64,000 nt of DNA, from contig NZ_QJPK01000001.1 in NCBI RefSeq assembly GCF_003259195.1, positions 310,001 to 374,000 of the forward strand, written 5' to 3'. Shown here in pieces: positions 1-9,032 of the stretch; position 1 is the stretch's first letter, and each line of letters opens with the position of its first letter. The stretch is from Paracoccus sediminilitoris (GTDB lineage: Bacteria; Pseudomonadota; Alphaproteobacteria; Rhodobacterales; Rhodobacteraceae). The notes below the pieces were generated by a model. That model made no database searches and was not told the origin of the DNA. It saw only the letters and a list, made by a program, of their open reading frames with translations. Made by a program: the position numbers and the translations under genes.

Positions 1-106
1 TCAGCCTCTTCCCCGCCCCACAATTCTTGAACATGCGGGCTCAGGCGCCATCGGCGCGGCTTTGACCTTCACTCTATCTGCCCCAGTCAGACGCCGGAAC
101 AGGCAA

Positions 107-131
107 TGGCGGCCGTGTGAAACGGCCGCCA
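107..131 (-). terminator. Hairpin downstream of the tct operon
   Basis: A perfect 10-bp inverted repeat (TGGCGGCCGT / ACGGCCGCCA) with a 5-nt loop lies 24 bp past the stop of the fused TctA-TctB gene. There is no clear T-run after it on the minus strand, so it may be a weak or Rho-assisted terminator or only an mRNA-end stabiliser. The rest of bases 1-154 shows no gene that can be supported. Confidence 0.5.
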
Positions 132-154
132 AAGAATGCTGGTACGCGTCAGGG

Positions 155-2101
155 TCAGAACAGCAGCGGTGGAATGATCCCTTCGGGCAGGCGCAACGTC
201 ATGGCCCAGGTGATGCCGCTGATGAACCCGACCGCCCCCGCGGTCATCAGCACCGCCTGCACCGGTCGGGCTTTGCCGGCGACGATCAGGAATACCGGGA
301 AGAACAGCGCCATCGCCGGAACGAAGCCGATCAGCCAGACCAGCCCGACCAGGGCCGCAAAGACCGCCAGATACATCTCGCGTCCCGACCAGGTCCCCGA
401 CACGGCGCCGCTGGCATCGTCGTCATGGATCTCTGCGACGCGGCCGCGGCGGATGTTGAAGGCAACGCAGAGCGCACCGATCAGCGCCAGAACCCCGATG
501 GTCATCGGGAAGACCATCCCGAGGAAGCTAAGGCTGAAGCTCTCGGCCAAGCAGAAGGCCGCGACCGCGACCAGCAGCCCCGCGAAGGCCATCTGCCGCC
601 CGCGCGTCTGCTGGTCGGCCACGTCGCTGGCCCCCTCGCTCGAGACTTCGGCGCCGTAGCGCAGGCCCAGAAAGACAGACACGACGGTGATCAGCGCGAT
701 GATGATGACGCCCGGGCGCAGCAGCCAGTCCGAACCATAGAACTGCACGGCCTGGTACAGATAGCCCTCGGCCCCCGGTGCCAGCACGAACCCGATCAGC
801 AGCGCGGGCCGCGGCCAGCCGAACCGGCGCATGTAGATGCCGACGGCGCCCATGATGATCAGCGCCACCAGATCCGCCATCGACCGCGAGGCTTGAAAGG
901 CCGCGAACATGGCGATCATCACCATGAAGGGCGCCAGATAGACGAAGGGCACCTGCGTCAGACGCGCCACTTGTCGGGCCATCAGCACGCAAAGGCCCGC
1001 ACCGACCACGTTGGCCAGGGCCAGCGACCAGATGATCGTGTAGGTCAGGTCCAGCCGCGTCTCGACCATGGTCACGCCGGGCTGGATGCCCAACAGGACC
1101 ATGCCGCCCAGAAACACCGCCATCGACCCCGAACCGGGCACGCCGAACAGCAAAGTGGGCACCAGCGCCCCGCCTTGGCAGGCGTTGTTGGCGCTTTCGG
1201 GAGCGATGACGCCGCGCACGTCACCCTTGCCGAACTGGCTTCGATCCTTGCTGGTCTGGACAACATGGCTGTAGGCGATCCAGTCGACCACCGCCCCGCC
1301 CAGGCCCGGCAGCGCGCCGATGACGCAGCCGAGGCTGGCGCAGCGGGCGACCAGCCAGGGATGGCCCAGCACATCGCGCACGCCCTTCATCCAGCCGCCG
1401 CCCAGGGGCGTGCTGTCGGAAATGGCCGTGCCGCGCTTCAGCAGGTCGATGATTTCGGGAATGGCAAACAGTCCCATGGCTACGACGACCAGGGGCACCC
1501 CGTCATAAAGATAGTCGATGCCCAGGGTCATGCGCGCCTCGCCGGTGGCCGGCGCGGTGCCGATCGTGCCGATGACCAGCCCCAAGCCCGCGGCGGCGAT
1601 CCCCTTCGTCAGGCTGCGCCCCGACAGGACGGCCACCATGGACAGGCCGAACAGCGTCAGCATGAACAGCTCGGCCGAGGAAAAGGACAGGACCAGCGGC
1701 CGCGCCATGACGATGGCGACCGACAGGACCAAGGCCCCGATCAGACCGCCGATCAGCGAACTGGTGAAGGCGGCCGACAGGGCGCGGGCCGCCTCTCCGC
1801 GCTTGGCCATGGGGAACCCGTCCAATACGGTGGCCTGGCTGGCGCTGGACCCGGGGATCCCCATCATGACGGATGTGAAGGTGTCGCCGGTGGGAATGAC
1901 GGCAACCATGCCGATCAGCATCCCCAGGGCGGCGGTCGGCTCCATCCCGTAAAGGAACGGCAGCAGGATCGACATCCCGGCAATGCCGCCCAGTCCGGGC
2001 AGGATGCCCACGATCAGGCCCACCAGGACGCCTACGACCAGGAAGGTCAGGTGTCCGGCAGACATGACCTGGCCCAGTGCCGAAAGGGCAATATCGAACA
2101 T
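155..2101 (-). CDS. Tripartite tricarboxylate transporter, fused TctA-TctB membrane protein
   Basis: Membrane permease of a TTT-family uptake system for carboxylates, partnered by the binding protein encoded just upstream. Residues 1 to about 500 are a TctA large subunit, with the glycine-rich GLGGIAGMSILLPF near residue 36 and the GIPGSSASQATVLDG segment typical of the family. From about residue 505 a second unit of about 140 residues with four hydrophobic helices matches a TctB small subunit. The 648-aa length equals TctA (about 500) plus TctB (about 150), so the two are fused in one chain. The start has a purine-rich GGGGGGAGAAAA upstream. Substrate is not readable from sequence; a tricarboxylate or dicarboxylate is inferred from the prpF-like neighbour. 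Confidence 0.9.
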   Translation of the reverse strand: MFDIALSALGQVMSAGHLTFLVVGVLVGLIVGILPGLGGIAGMSILLPFLYGMEPTAALGMLIGMVAVIPTGDTFTSVMMGIPGSSASQATVLDGFPMAKRGEAARALSAAFTSSLIGGLIGALVLSVAIVMARPLVLSFSSAELFMLTLFGLSMVAVLSGRSLTKGIAAAGLGLVIGTIGTAPATGEARMTLGIDYLYDGVPLVVVAMGLFAIPEIIDLLKRGTAISDSTPLGGGWMKGVRDVLGHPWLVARCASLGCVIGALPGLGGAVVDWIAYSHVVQTSKDRSQFGKGDVRGVIAPESANNACQGGALVPTLLFGVPGSGSMAVFLGGMVLLGIQPGVTMVETRLDLTYTIIWSLALANVVGAGLCVLMARQVARLTQVPFVYLAPFMVMIAMFAAFQASRSMADLVALIIMGAVGIYMRRFGWPRPALLIGFVLAPGAEGYLYQAVQFYGSDWLLRPGVIIIALITVVSVFLGLRYGAEVSSEGASDVADQQTRGRQMAFAGLLVAVAAFCLAESFSLSFLGMVFPMTIGVLALIGALCVAFNIRRGRVAEIHDDDASGAVSGTWSGREMYLAVFAALVGLVWLIGFVPAMALFFPVFLIVAGKARPVQAVLMTAGAVGFISGITWAMTLRLPEGIIPPLLF

Positions 2102-2157
2102 CGTGGTTTTCTCCCCCCACTTGCATTGCGGCGGGGCCAGGCGGCCCCGCCGGTCGG

Positions 2158-3243
2158 TCAGAACCGGACGCCGTAATCCTCGGACAGCCAGGTCGTCAGG
2201 AATTCGCGGATGGCCGGATCGACGGTCAGCGCGGCCTGCAGCGCGGCATCGGCCTCGTCGCCGACCAGCTGGTCATAAACGCCGATCTCCTCTCCGGCGC
2301 GTTCGCGGAAATCCGGGGCCTCGACGATCTGGCGGGCAGCGTCGGCATAGGTGGCGATGACCTCGGCCGGGGCGTCCTTGGGCAGGACCACCATCTTCTG
2401 CAACGAATAGCCGGCGATCATCAGCGCCTTCCAGGCCTCGAAGGCTTCACCCTCGGGGGCCGCGCCCATCGCGTCGGTATAGAACTCGACGAAGGTCGGC
2501 AGGTCCGGGAAGGACGGATCGCGGGTCACGTTGCCTTCGGCATCGACCACGCCCATCGAGAACAGCGGCACGGCCTTGCCGCTGTCGACCAGCGGCGCGA
2601 CGCTGTTGAGATAGGCGGAGCTGGTCTGGAAATCGATCCCGGCCTCGCCGCGTTCGAAGGCCAGACGGCCCGCGCCGCGGCTTTCCATGCCAAAGACCGG
2701 GCGAATGTTCAGCCCCATCATCTTCAGCGCCAGCAGCACCGGCATCTCCAGCGCGGTCGCGCCCTGGCTGGCAAAGCGGATCTCTTCGGCCTTGAGCGTC
2801 TCCAGACCTTCGGGGCCGGTGACGCCGTATTTCGGATCGGCATAGACGACGCCGCCGGTGGGCGATGCCAGGACCGCCGTCCAGTCGGCATAGTCATAGC
2901 GCACCCGCGGATCGCCCAGGATCGCGGGATATTGGGTCGAGGCCGAGGTGCCCAGGATCGACAGCCCGTCATCGGTGGCGCGGCTGGCGAACTGGTTCGC
3001 GCCGGTGATCGACCCGCCGCCGGGCACGTTCAGCACCACGACATTCGGCTGCCCCGGCAGCGCTTGGGACAGCTGCGGCGCAAAGAAGCGTGCCCAGACA
3101 TCGGTGCCGCCGCCAACGCCGAAGGGAATGGTCCATTCGACGGTTTCGCCGGCAAAATCCTGCGCCAGCAGGGTCTGGGGCAGGGAAAATGCGGCCACGG
3201 CGCTCAGCAACGCGGCCCGCAGGGGGTGGGTCAGGTGTCTCAT
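2158..3243 (-). CDS. TctC-family tripartite tricarboxylate transporter substrate-binding protein
   Basis: Periplasmic solute receptor of the TTT transporter encoded next to it. The chosen ATG at 3243 follows an AAGGAGGAGA ribosome site and gives a standard Sec signal peptide of about 27 residues ending near LLAQD; a longer in-frame extension upstream would put the signal peptide in the middle of the chain. The mature protein carries the Bug/TctC fold features, with FGVGGGTDVWAR near residue 40 and VVVLNVPGGGSITGANQF after it. The length of 361 aa is slightly above the usual 320-330. It sits 37 bp after the PrpF-like gene and 56 bp before the permease gene, consistent with one transcript. Confidence 0.9.
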   Translation of the reverse strand: MRHLTHPLRAALLSAVAAFSLPQTLLAQDFAGETVEWTIPFGVGGGTDVWARFFAPQLSQALPGQPNVVVLNVPGGGSITGANQFASRATDDGLSILGTSASTQYPAILGDPRVRYDYADWTAVLASPTGGVVYADPKYGVTGPEGLETLKAEEIRFASQGATALEMPVLLALKMMGLNIRPVFGMESRGAGRLAFERGEAGIDFQTSSAYLNSVAPLVDSGKAVPLFSMGVVDAEGNVTRDPSFPDLPTFVEFYTDAMGAAPEGEAFEAWKALMIAGYSLQKMVVLPKDAPAEVIATYADAARQIVEAPDFRERAGEEIGVYDQLVGDEADAALQAALTVDPAIREFLTTWLSEDYGVRF

Positions 3244-3280
3244 ATGGGTCTCCTCCTTGAATGATGTGATGTCGGGGCGC

Positions 3281-4360
3281 TCAGGCGACCTGATCGCGTA
3301 CGTGGACAAAGCCGTCGAACAGCCGCCTGGCGGTCCGGATCACCATGGCGCGTTTGACGATGCCGGTGACAGGGTCCTGCTCGATCTCGACCGGTGTCTG
3401 CCCCGATGGGTGTTCGATGACCAGCCGCCGCCGACCGTCGGCATCAGGCTGCGGCAGCCGCGCCAGGCGATGGGCCACGGTCCCGGGGGTGCAGCAGGCC
3501 GAGGCGATGCAGACTGCGCCGGTGATCGCCACCGCCGTATGGCAGGAATGGGGCATGAAATAGCGTGCGGTGATCGTGCCGTCGCCCGCAGGCGGTGCAA
3601 GCAGGATCGGCTTGGGGATGACCATCTGCGACACGTCCCCCAAGCCCATGCGCCGCCCCGCCTCTTGGCGCAACCGCTCCAGACCCTGCAGGAAGGTGCC
3701 GTCGGCGTCCAGTTCCGCCGGCGTTTCGCGGCCCGTCTTGCCAAGGCAACGGGCGTCCAGCAGCATCGCCGCGACGGCCATGTCAAACAGCGTGACCTCG
3801 ACGCCGTCGATCACATCGGCGGCCGACCCCGTCGGCAGCAGCCTGCCCGTCTTGGACCCCGCCGCATCCAGGAACGCCATGCGCACCGGGGCCGCCGTGC
3901 CGGGCACGCCCGCGATGGCGGTGTCGCCCTCGTAATCGACCGCGCCGCCGGGGGTCTGCACGATCGCCTCGATCCGCTTGCCGGTGTTGACGTTGAAGAT
4001 CGTTAGCCGCGTTTCGGGATCGCTGGCCGGGATCAGCCCCTGTTCGATGGCAAAGGGACCGACCGCCGCCAGCATGTTGCCGCAATTGGGCGCGGTATCG
4101 ACCAGCGCGCGGTCGACATTCACCTGTGCGAACAGGTAATCGACATCCGCATCGTCACGGGCGCTGCGGCCCACGATGGCCACCTTGCTGGTCAGGGGAT
4201 TGCCGCCGCCGATCCCGTCGATCTGCAAAGGATGCCCCGATCCCATCGCCGAGATCAGCATTGCATCCCGCGCCGCAACATCGTCCGGCAGATCGCTGGA
4301 CAGGAAAAACGGCCCGCGCGAGGTGCCGCCGCGCATCAGGACGCAAGGAATTTTTTGCAT
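3281..4360 (-). CDS. PrpF-family isomerase (4-oxalomesaconate tautomerase-like)
   Basis: PrpF/GalD proteins isomerise unsaturated tricarboxylates such as 4-oxalomesaconate or trans-aconitate analogues using a diaminopimelate-epimerase fold. The family signature MRGGTSRGPFF lies at residues 9-19, PNCGNMLAAVGPFA carries one expected active-site cysteine near residue 93, and HSCHTAVAITGA lies in the second half. The length of 359 aa is normal. It is first in an operon with tctC and tctAB, so the pathway probably imports a tricarboxylate-like compound and isomerises it. The exact reaction (oxalomesaconate, methylaconitate or other) cannot be chosen from the window. Confidence 0.85.
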   Translation of the reverse strand: MQKIPCVLMRGGTSRGPFFLSSDLPDDVAARDAMLISAMGSGHPLQIDGIGGGNPLTSKVAIVGRSARDDADVDYLFAQVNVDRALVDTAPNCGNMLAAVGPFAIEQGLIPASDPETRLTIFNVNTGKRIEAIVQTPGGAVDYEGDTAIAGVPGTAAPVRMAFLDAAGSKTGRLLPTGSAADVIDGVEVTLFDMAVAAMLLDARCLGKTGRETPAELDADGTFLQGLERLRQEAGRRMGLGDVSQMVIPKPILLAPPAGDGTITARYFMPHSCHTAVAITGAVCIASACCTPGTVAHRLARLPQPDADGRRRLVIEHPSGQTPVEIEQDPVTGIVKRAMVIRTARRLFDGFVHVRDQVA

Positions 4361-4391
4361 GATCTTGGCCTTCTCGGACTGTCAGGGGCAA

Positions 4392-4410
4392 GTGCCCACG
4401 TCTTGGGCAC
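4392..4410. promoter_or_regulatory. Palindrome in the lysR-prpF divergent promoter region
   Basis: A perfect 7-bp inverted repeat GTGCCCA-N5-TGGGCAC sits between the PrpF-like gene and the divergent LysR gene. A second, imperfect one (ATGCAAT at 4441, ATTGCGT at 4461) overlaps the start region of lysR. Either could be the LysR binding site; LysR proteins typically bind T-N11-A dyads in exactly this kind of divergent spacer. No -10/-35 pair is clear enough to call. Confidence 0.45.
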
Positions 4411-4474
4411 AGGCTTGCCAGAGATGCCGGAATGTGTGAAATGCAATGATCGGAATGATTATTGCGTCATAAAC

Positions 4475-5377
4475 ATGAATATCGATCTGGAAGACCTGCG
4501 CGCCTTTGTGGCCACCGCCGAGATGCAAAGCTTTCGCGCCGCCGCCGACAGCATTCATCTGTCGCAGCCCGCCCTGACCCGCCGCATCCAGAAGCTGGAG
4601 ACGACCTTGGGCGTGCCCCTGCTGGAACGGACCACCCGCCGCGTTTCGCTGACGGCGGTGGGCCGTGATTTCCTGCCCCGGGCGCGGCGCCTGCTGGACG
4701 ATCTGGAAACCTCGCTGATGTCCGTGCGCGAGATCGCGGAACGCCGCTCGGGGCTGGTCAGCATCGCCTGCATCCCCACGGCGGCCTATTACTTTCTGCC
4801 CGATGTCATCAGCGCGTTTTCCGCCGAATTTCCCGCGATCCGGTTTCGCATCCTGGATGCCGGCGCCAACGAAGTTCTGCAAAGCGTCCTGAACCGAGAA
4901 GTCGATTTCGGTATCACCCTGCTGGGCGCGGACGATCCCGAAGTGGCCTTCGACCCGCTGATCGAAGAGCCGTTCCTTCTGGCCTGCCGACGTGACCACG
5001 TGCTGGCCGGGCGGCCCTCGGTCAGCTGGGAGGAGCTGGCCGATCATCGCTTCGTCACCGTGGGTCGGTCCAGCGGCAACCGCCTGATCATGGACCTGGC
5101 GCTGGCCAAGGCGAATGTCAGGCCCCGCCCGTTCTTCGAGGTGCAGCACCTGTCAACCTCGCTTGGCCTGGTCGAGGCCGGACTGGGGGTTGCCGCCCTG
5201 CCGCGCATGGCACTGCCCGCCGGTCCGCATCACACGATCGCCACCGTTCCCCTGACCGCGCCCGATGTCACGCGAACCGTCGGCGTGGTCAGGGTCCCCG
5301 GTTCGCGCCGTTCGCCCGCAGCCGAGCAATTCTACGAAATGCTGCTCAACCGGTGGCGGTCTGGCGGGGGAAGCTAA
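4475..5377 (+). CDS. LysR-family transcriptional regulator
   Basis: DNA-binding regulator of 300 aa, the normal LysR length. The winged helix-turn-helix occupies about residues 1-60, with the recognition region SIHLSQPALTRRIQKLE, followed by a substrate-binding effector domain from about residue 90. The start is the ATG preceding NIDLEDLRAF; longer in-frame extensions upstream would run antisense through the PrpF gene. It is transcribed away from the prpF-tctC-tctAB operon, the usual arrangement for a LysR protein that activates its neighbour in response to that pathway's substrate. Bases 5378-5608 after it hold only a short CCCGC-AA-GCGGG hairpin at about 5389 without a T-run. Confidence 0.93.
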   Translation: MNIDLEDLRAFVATAEMQSFRAAADSIHLSQPALTRRIQKLETTLGVPLLERTTRRVSLTAVGRDFLPRARRLLDDLETSLMSVREIAERRSGLVSIACIPTAAYYFLPDVISAFSAEFPAIRFRILDAGANEVLQSVLNREVDFGITLLGADDPEVAFDPLIEEPFLLACRRDHVLAGRPSVSWEELADHRFVTVGRSSGNRLIMDLALAKANVRPRPFFEVQHLSTSLGLVEAGLGVAALPRMALPAGPHHTIATVPLTAPDVTRTVGVVRVPGSRRSPAAEQFYEMLLNRWRSGGGS

Positions 5378-5608
5378 CGCGAAAATCCCGCAAGCGGGGC
5401 GTAGCTGCCGAGACCAACCGCCGCCGGCTGGACAAACTGTTTCAGCGATGCTTCAGCAGGCCCAAGACAGCTTGGTTCGTCGCGTCTCGGCACGAAACGA
5501 CCGCTGACCCGCTGGCCGACCACGATCAAGGACATGTTCTTTGGGGTAATCATTGCAATGCGCGTAACGACCCGCTCTCTGCACGGCTAAGCAGTCTCAG
5601 CAATCGAT

Positions 5609-6061
5609 CTACAAGCCATCCGGGACGCGGCGGCCCTTGTCCATCGGCAGGCCGGCATCCAGGATCAACTCCTCGGCCATAGAGTCCGCATTGGGTCCGG
5701 CGTCCATCAGATGCTGCCAGATATCCCGGACCGCCGGGGCGACGCGGCTCTCATTCAGGGCACGGGCCGTGTGAAGCCAGACCGCGAGGCCATCGCTGCT
5801 GTCATAGTCGCGTTTCTTGCGCATAGCGGTGATGCTGGCCTGTGCGGTCGACGCGAATTTGGCAACGGCCTCGGATTTCCACTCCGACATCGCGTAGAGG
5901 TCGCGCCCCTCGGCCAGGTGGAAGGCGGCCCAGAAACGGGCGGCGGCGGCACGGCTTTCGACCTGATGCGGTTTCGCGTCGGCCAGCTTGTCGGCAACAG
6001 CCTGCGCCTCATCGACAAGGGCCGCCGTGGCCTTTTCTTTCTGCCATGTGCTGAACATCAC
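5609..6061 (-). CDS. Conserved-looking hypothetical protein
   Basis: Not recognised. A 150-aa soluble, mostly helical protein, rich in Ala, Lys and Glu, with no signal peptide or membrane segment. The N-terminal half (residues 7-90) looks like a continuous amphipathic helix bundle and contains RFWAAFHLAEGRDLYAMSE. Two ATG codons are adjacent; the first (6061) is taken. It lies 38 bp downstream of a second small unknown gene on the same strand, so the two may be cotranscribed. Codon use resembles neighbouring genes, which supports it being real rather than an antisense frame. Confidence 0.6.
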   Translation of the reverse strand: MMFSTWQKEKATAALVDEAQAVADKLADAKPHQVESRAAAARFWAAFHLAEGRDLYAMSEWKSEAVAKFASTAQASITAMRKKRDYDSSDGLAVWLHTARALNESRVAPAVRDIWQHLMDAGPNADSMAEELILDAGLPMDKGRRVPDGL

Positions 6062-6099
6062 GGTCCTTTCCGGATCTGCAGTGTGAAGCGCGGGGCGGC

Positions 6100-6294
6100 C
6101 TATAGGGATAGATCCTCGACGATTTCGCCGCGGACGCCTTTCAGCGGCCCATCCTCGTTGTGTCGAACAAGATAGTCATAGGCGGCATCATGGGTCTCGA
6201 AGACCATCGGAGCGTCTATCGCGCTGAACGCACGAGCCTCGCGCGTCAGCTTCATGTGCGGTGCCTCACCCATGGCAATGACAAATCCTGGCAT
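6100..6294 (-). CDS. Small hypothetical protein
   Basis: Not recognised. The ATG at 6294 is preceded by an AGGAGA ribosome site at good spacing and gives 64 aa beginning MPGFVIAMGE; the reading frame extends further upstream but without such a site. The protein is soluble and contains FETHDAAYDYLVRHNEDG, a composition seen in small house-keeping-like domains, but no family can be named. It precedes the 150-aa unknown gene on the same strand. Confidence 0.55.
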   Translation of the reverse strand: MPGFVIAMGEAPHMKLTREARAFSAIDAPMVFETHDAAYDYLVRHNEDGPLKGVRGEIVEDLSL

Positions 6295-6389
6295 GTGTTC
6301 TCTCCTCGGTCCAGAACCGGCGATATGGGGCATCGCCGTCATGGCATCCTATCTTTCTGCAACGCGGACCAAGGCCGAAAGGACCCATC

Positions 6390-7011
6390 ATGTATGAACG
6401 TCACCTTCGCCGTGCCGTCCGCCTTTATCATCTTGGTGGCCCCGAGGTGCTGCTGCTGGAACATGAAGAGCCGCCCCCCAACCGATAAGGTTCAGCTGCG
6501 GGTCGACGCGATCGCCTTGAAGCGCGCGGATGCGATGTTCCGACGGGCAAGCTATCTGGAAAAGCCGACCTTTCCGGCCCGTTCCGATTTCGAAGCGTTG
6601 GTGGCGCGCTTCAGGCCGCAGCCTCCAGCTCGGTCAGCCTGACAGCCTGACAGCCATCCAGATCGCGCGCGGTCGGTGTGCGCCCCATCGCCACCATCCT
6701 GAATGACGGCTTGCGTGCGGCGATACGGCCCCCTGACCGATCGTCATCCATGGCGCGCTCTGCCCGCAGCCTACGCCCTTCCCGCTGAAGGTCGCGCTGC
6801 GCCACGGTCTGGCCCTCCGCGGCTATGTCTATACGGACGTGACCGGCAACCCCGACGTCCTGACCCACGCCGCAAGGTTCGCCACGAGGCCATTGCCGCA
6901 GGCCATCTGATGCCCCGCATCGACCGGGTGTTTCCGCTGGACCGGATCGTCGATGCCCATCGCCATCTGGAAAGCGACACCGCCTTCGGGAAGATCGTTC
7001 TGCGACCTTGA
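6390..7011 (+). pseudogene. Decayed MDR-family NAD(P)H:quinone oxidoreductase gene
   Basis: Pieces of one zinc-independent medium-chain dehydrogenase/reductase can be followed in order but in changing frames. The ATG at 6390 begins MYERHLRRAVRLYHLGGPEV and hits a stop after PPPNR. The frame then continues as VQLRVDAIALKRADAMFRRA (about 6491-6550). VGVRPIATILNDGLRA appears near 6673, LALRGYVYTDVTGNPDVL near 6808, and the true C-terminus RHEAIAAGHLMPRIDRVFPL through IVLRP ends at 7011. At least three frameshifts and a large internal deletion are needed, because an intact member would be about 330 aa and only about 200 codons remain. It is not expected to make a working enzyme. Confidence 0.8.
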
Positions 7012-7053
7012 TCTGCCCCTGCCGGCTTGCGCGTCCAGCAGATCGACAACGGG

Positions 7054-7890
7054 TCACGACCGTCGCAGCAGGGCGCGATAGGCGTCGGGTGTGGTGGACA
7101 TCTGCTCTTTGAAGACCCTTGTGAAATGGCTCTGGCTTGAAAATCCGCAGGCTTGGGCGATCTCGACCAAGGGCGATTGCCCGGCCAACATCGTCTTTGC
7201 CCGGGCCATCCTTTGGCTGGTGACCCATCCGTGCAGGGGCAGCCCGCGGGTTGCCTTGAACATGCGGTGCAGGTGAAACGGGGACAGATCGGTCAGGCAG
7301 GCGATGTCGGCCAGACGGATCGGCTGATCAAGATGCGCGTCGATAAAACCGTCGATGCGGTGCAGAAGACGTGGGGGCAGTCCACCCTTCAGGGCGATCT
7401 GGCGCGTTCCCAAACGTCCGACCATGTCCGCGACGGCCCCGTCGGCCATCAGCAGGTCCTGCCGCAAGGTGGCGTTGGCCAACCGCACAAGCGGGAGGGC
7501 AAGGTCCGGGACTTCGGCAAAGGTCAGCTCGGGCAGGTCCATCCGGCGCGCGTCGCAGTCGTGGATCAGCGCGAAAGCGGCGCGCAGCTGGTCGTCCGGA
7601 ATATAGAAATGCACGAACCGGAAGGGCGTCGTGATCTCCCATTCCGAGTTCTGGCCTTCGGGCATGATGCAGACGGTGCCGGGACGTCCGGTCCGGGAAC
7701 CGGCATCCAGCCGCCTCGTGCCCGTGCCGCCGTCAAGATAGCAGCTGAAGACGTGACCGTGAGGGGCGGCATAGCTGATCCGGTCGTTTCTGTTTTCCCA
7801 GATCGCGACGCCGCTTGCCACGCCCATCGGCATGGCAGCCGTATTACGCGCGGCAGAAGAGCGTTCAAGAAAATCGCGAATGGTCGCCAT
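7054..7890 (-). CDS. AraC-family transcriptional regulator
   Basis: Regulator of 278 aa with an N-terminal cupin-like sensing domain (about residues 20-150) and a C-terminal double helix-turn-helix (about residues 180-275). The second half shows IRLADIACLTDLSPFHLHRM and VEIAQACGFSSQSHFTRVFK, the two recognition segments of the AraC domain. The ATG at 7890 starts MATIRDFLE; an in-frame upstream extension overlaps the divergent transporter gene and is unlikely. Its nearest divergent neighbour is the EamA exporter gene 116 bp away, which is a plausible target; the decayed oxidoreductase gene lies just past its stop. Confidence 0.9.
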   Translation of the reverse strand: MATIRDFLERSSAARNTAAMPMGVASGVAIWENRNDRISYAAPHGHVFSCYLDGGTGTRRLDAGSRTGRPGTVCIMPEGQNSEWEITTPFRFVHFYIPDDQLRAAFALIHDCDARRMDLPELTFAEVPDLALPLVRLANATLRQDLLMADGAVADMVGRLGTRQIALKGGLPPRLLHRIDGFIDAHLDQPIRLADIACLTDLSPFHLHRMFKATRGLPLHGWVTSQRMARAKTMLAGQSPLVEIAQACGFSSQSHFTRVFKEQMSTTPDAYRALLRRS

Positions 7891-8006
7891 GAGATCTTCT
7901 AGCGCCTGTCGCGAAGCCCCGCCATCCAGTCGATCCATTTCGCCGCAAGATACTGCAACGGCGGGCCGGGGCAACCTGCTAAGCGGGCCATGAAGGAGCC
8001 TTCGGC

Positions 8007-8930
8007 ATGAGCACACCATTTCTGTTTACCGCGACCGTCCTGATCTGGGGCACGACGTGGATCGCCATTGCCGCGCAGGTCGGCGAGGTCGCGATCACCG
8101 TCTCGATCTTCTACCGCTTCGCGCTTGCGGGGGCGGTCATGCTGACTGGGCTTGTCGTCTTGGGGCGGCTGCGCTGGCCGGCCCGCTGGCGATTTGTAGT
8201 GATGCAGGCGCTGTGCCTGTTCTGCCTGAACTTCATCGGCCTCTACATGGCGACGTCGCTGATCCCCTCGGGGCTGGTCTCGGTCATCTTTTCGCTGGCG
8301 TCGATCTTTAACGCCATCAACGCGCGCTTGTTCTTCGGCGACCCGATCAGCGGGCGGACGGTGCTGGCAGGAACCTTGGGCGTCGCAGGGCTGGTCCTGC
8401 TGTTCTGGCAAGACCTCGCCGTGACGGTCGATCTGGCCGCGCTGCGCGGCATCGGCTGGGCGGTGCTGGGAACCATGTTCTTCTCGCTTGGCAACATGGC
8501 GTCACGGCGCAACAGCATGCTGGGCATCACGCCCGTCACGGCCAATGCATGGGGCATGGCGATCGGCGCGCTGTGCCTGCTGCTGATCGTCACGCTGACG
8601 GGGCAACCTCTGGACCTGCCGGAACGGGGCAGCTATTGGATTGCGCTGGCCTATCTTGCCGTGATCGGTTCGGTCATCGGTTTCACGACATACCTGATGC
8701 TGGTGGCCCGCATCGGATCGGCCAAGGCAGGCTATGCGACCGTCCTGTTCCCGATCATCGCGCTCAGTGCCTCGACCCTGCTGGAAGGGTATCAATGGAC
8801 GCCGCCTGCGGTCATCGGCGTGGCCCTTGCCTGTCTGGGTAACATCGTGATGTTCAGCCGGATCGGGCCCCGCTCTGCTCCGCGGGTAGATCAGCCTCTC
8901 TCTCGTCATCGCTCGCCAGAGAGCAGCTGA
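8007..8930 (+). CDS. EamA/DMT-superfamily transporter
   Basis: Inner-membrane exporter of the drug/metabolite transporter superfamily, 307 aa with about ten hydrophobic helices arranged as two EamA repeats (about residues 5-135 and 145-285). The first repeat opens with LIWGTTWIAIAAQVGEVA, a typical EamA start, and the second carries the conserved glycine- and alanine-rich helices. An AAGGAG site lies 7 bp upstream of the ATG. The substrate is unknown; the divergent AraC regulator probably controls it. Confidence 0.88.
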   Translation: MSTPFLFTATVLIWGTTWIAIAAQVGEVAITVSIFYRFALAGAVMLTGLVVLGRLRWPARWRFVVMQALCLFCLNFIGLYMATSLIPSGLVSVIFSLASIFNAINARLFFGDPISGRTVLAGTLGVAGLVLLFWQDLAVTVDLAALRGIGWAVLGTMFFSLGNMASRRNSMLGITPVTANAWGMAIGALCLLLIVTLTGQPLDLPERGSYWIALAYLAVIGSVIGFTTYLMLVARIGSAKAGYATVLFPIIALSASTLLEGYQWTPPAVIGVALACLGNIVMFSRIGPRSAPRVDQPLSRHRSPESS

Positions 8931-9032
8931 CTGGTCCCGCGCGGCCGGCCTGAAAGGCTTTGCTGAAGCCGGCGCCAAGGCCCCCGCATCATCCGACATG
9001 CATCGGTCGACCGCCATGCGCGATCGGTCCCA

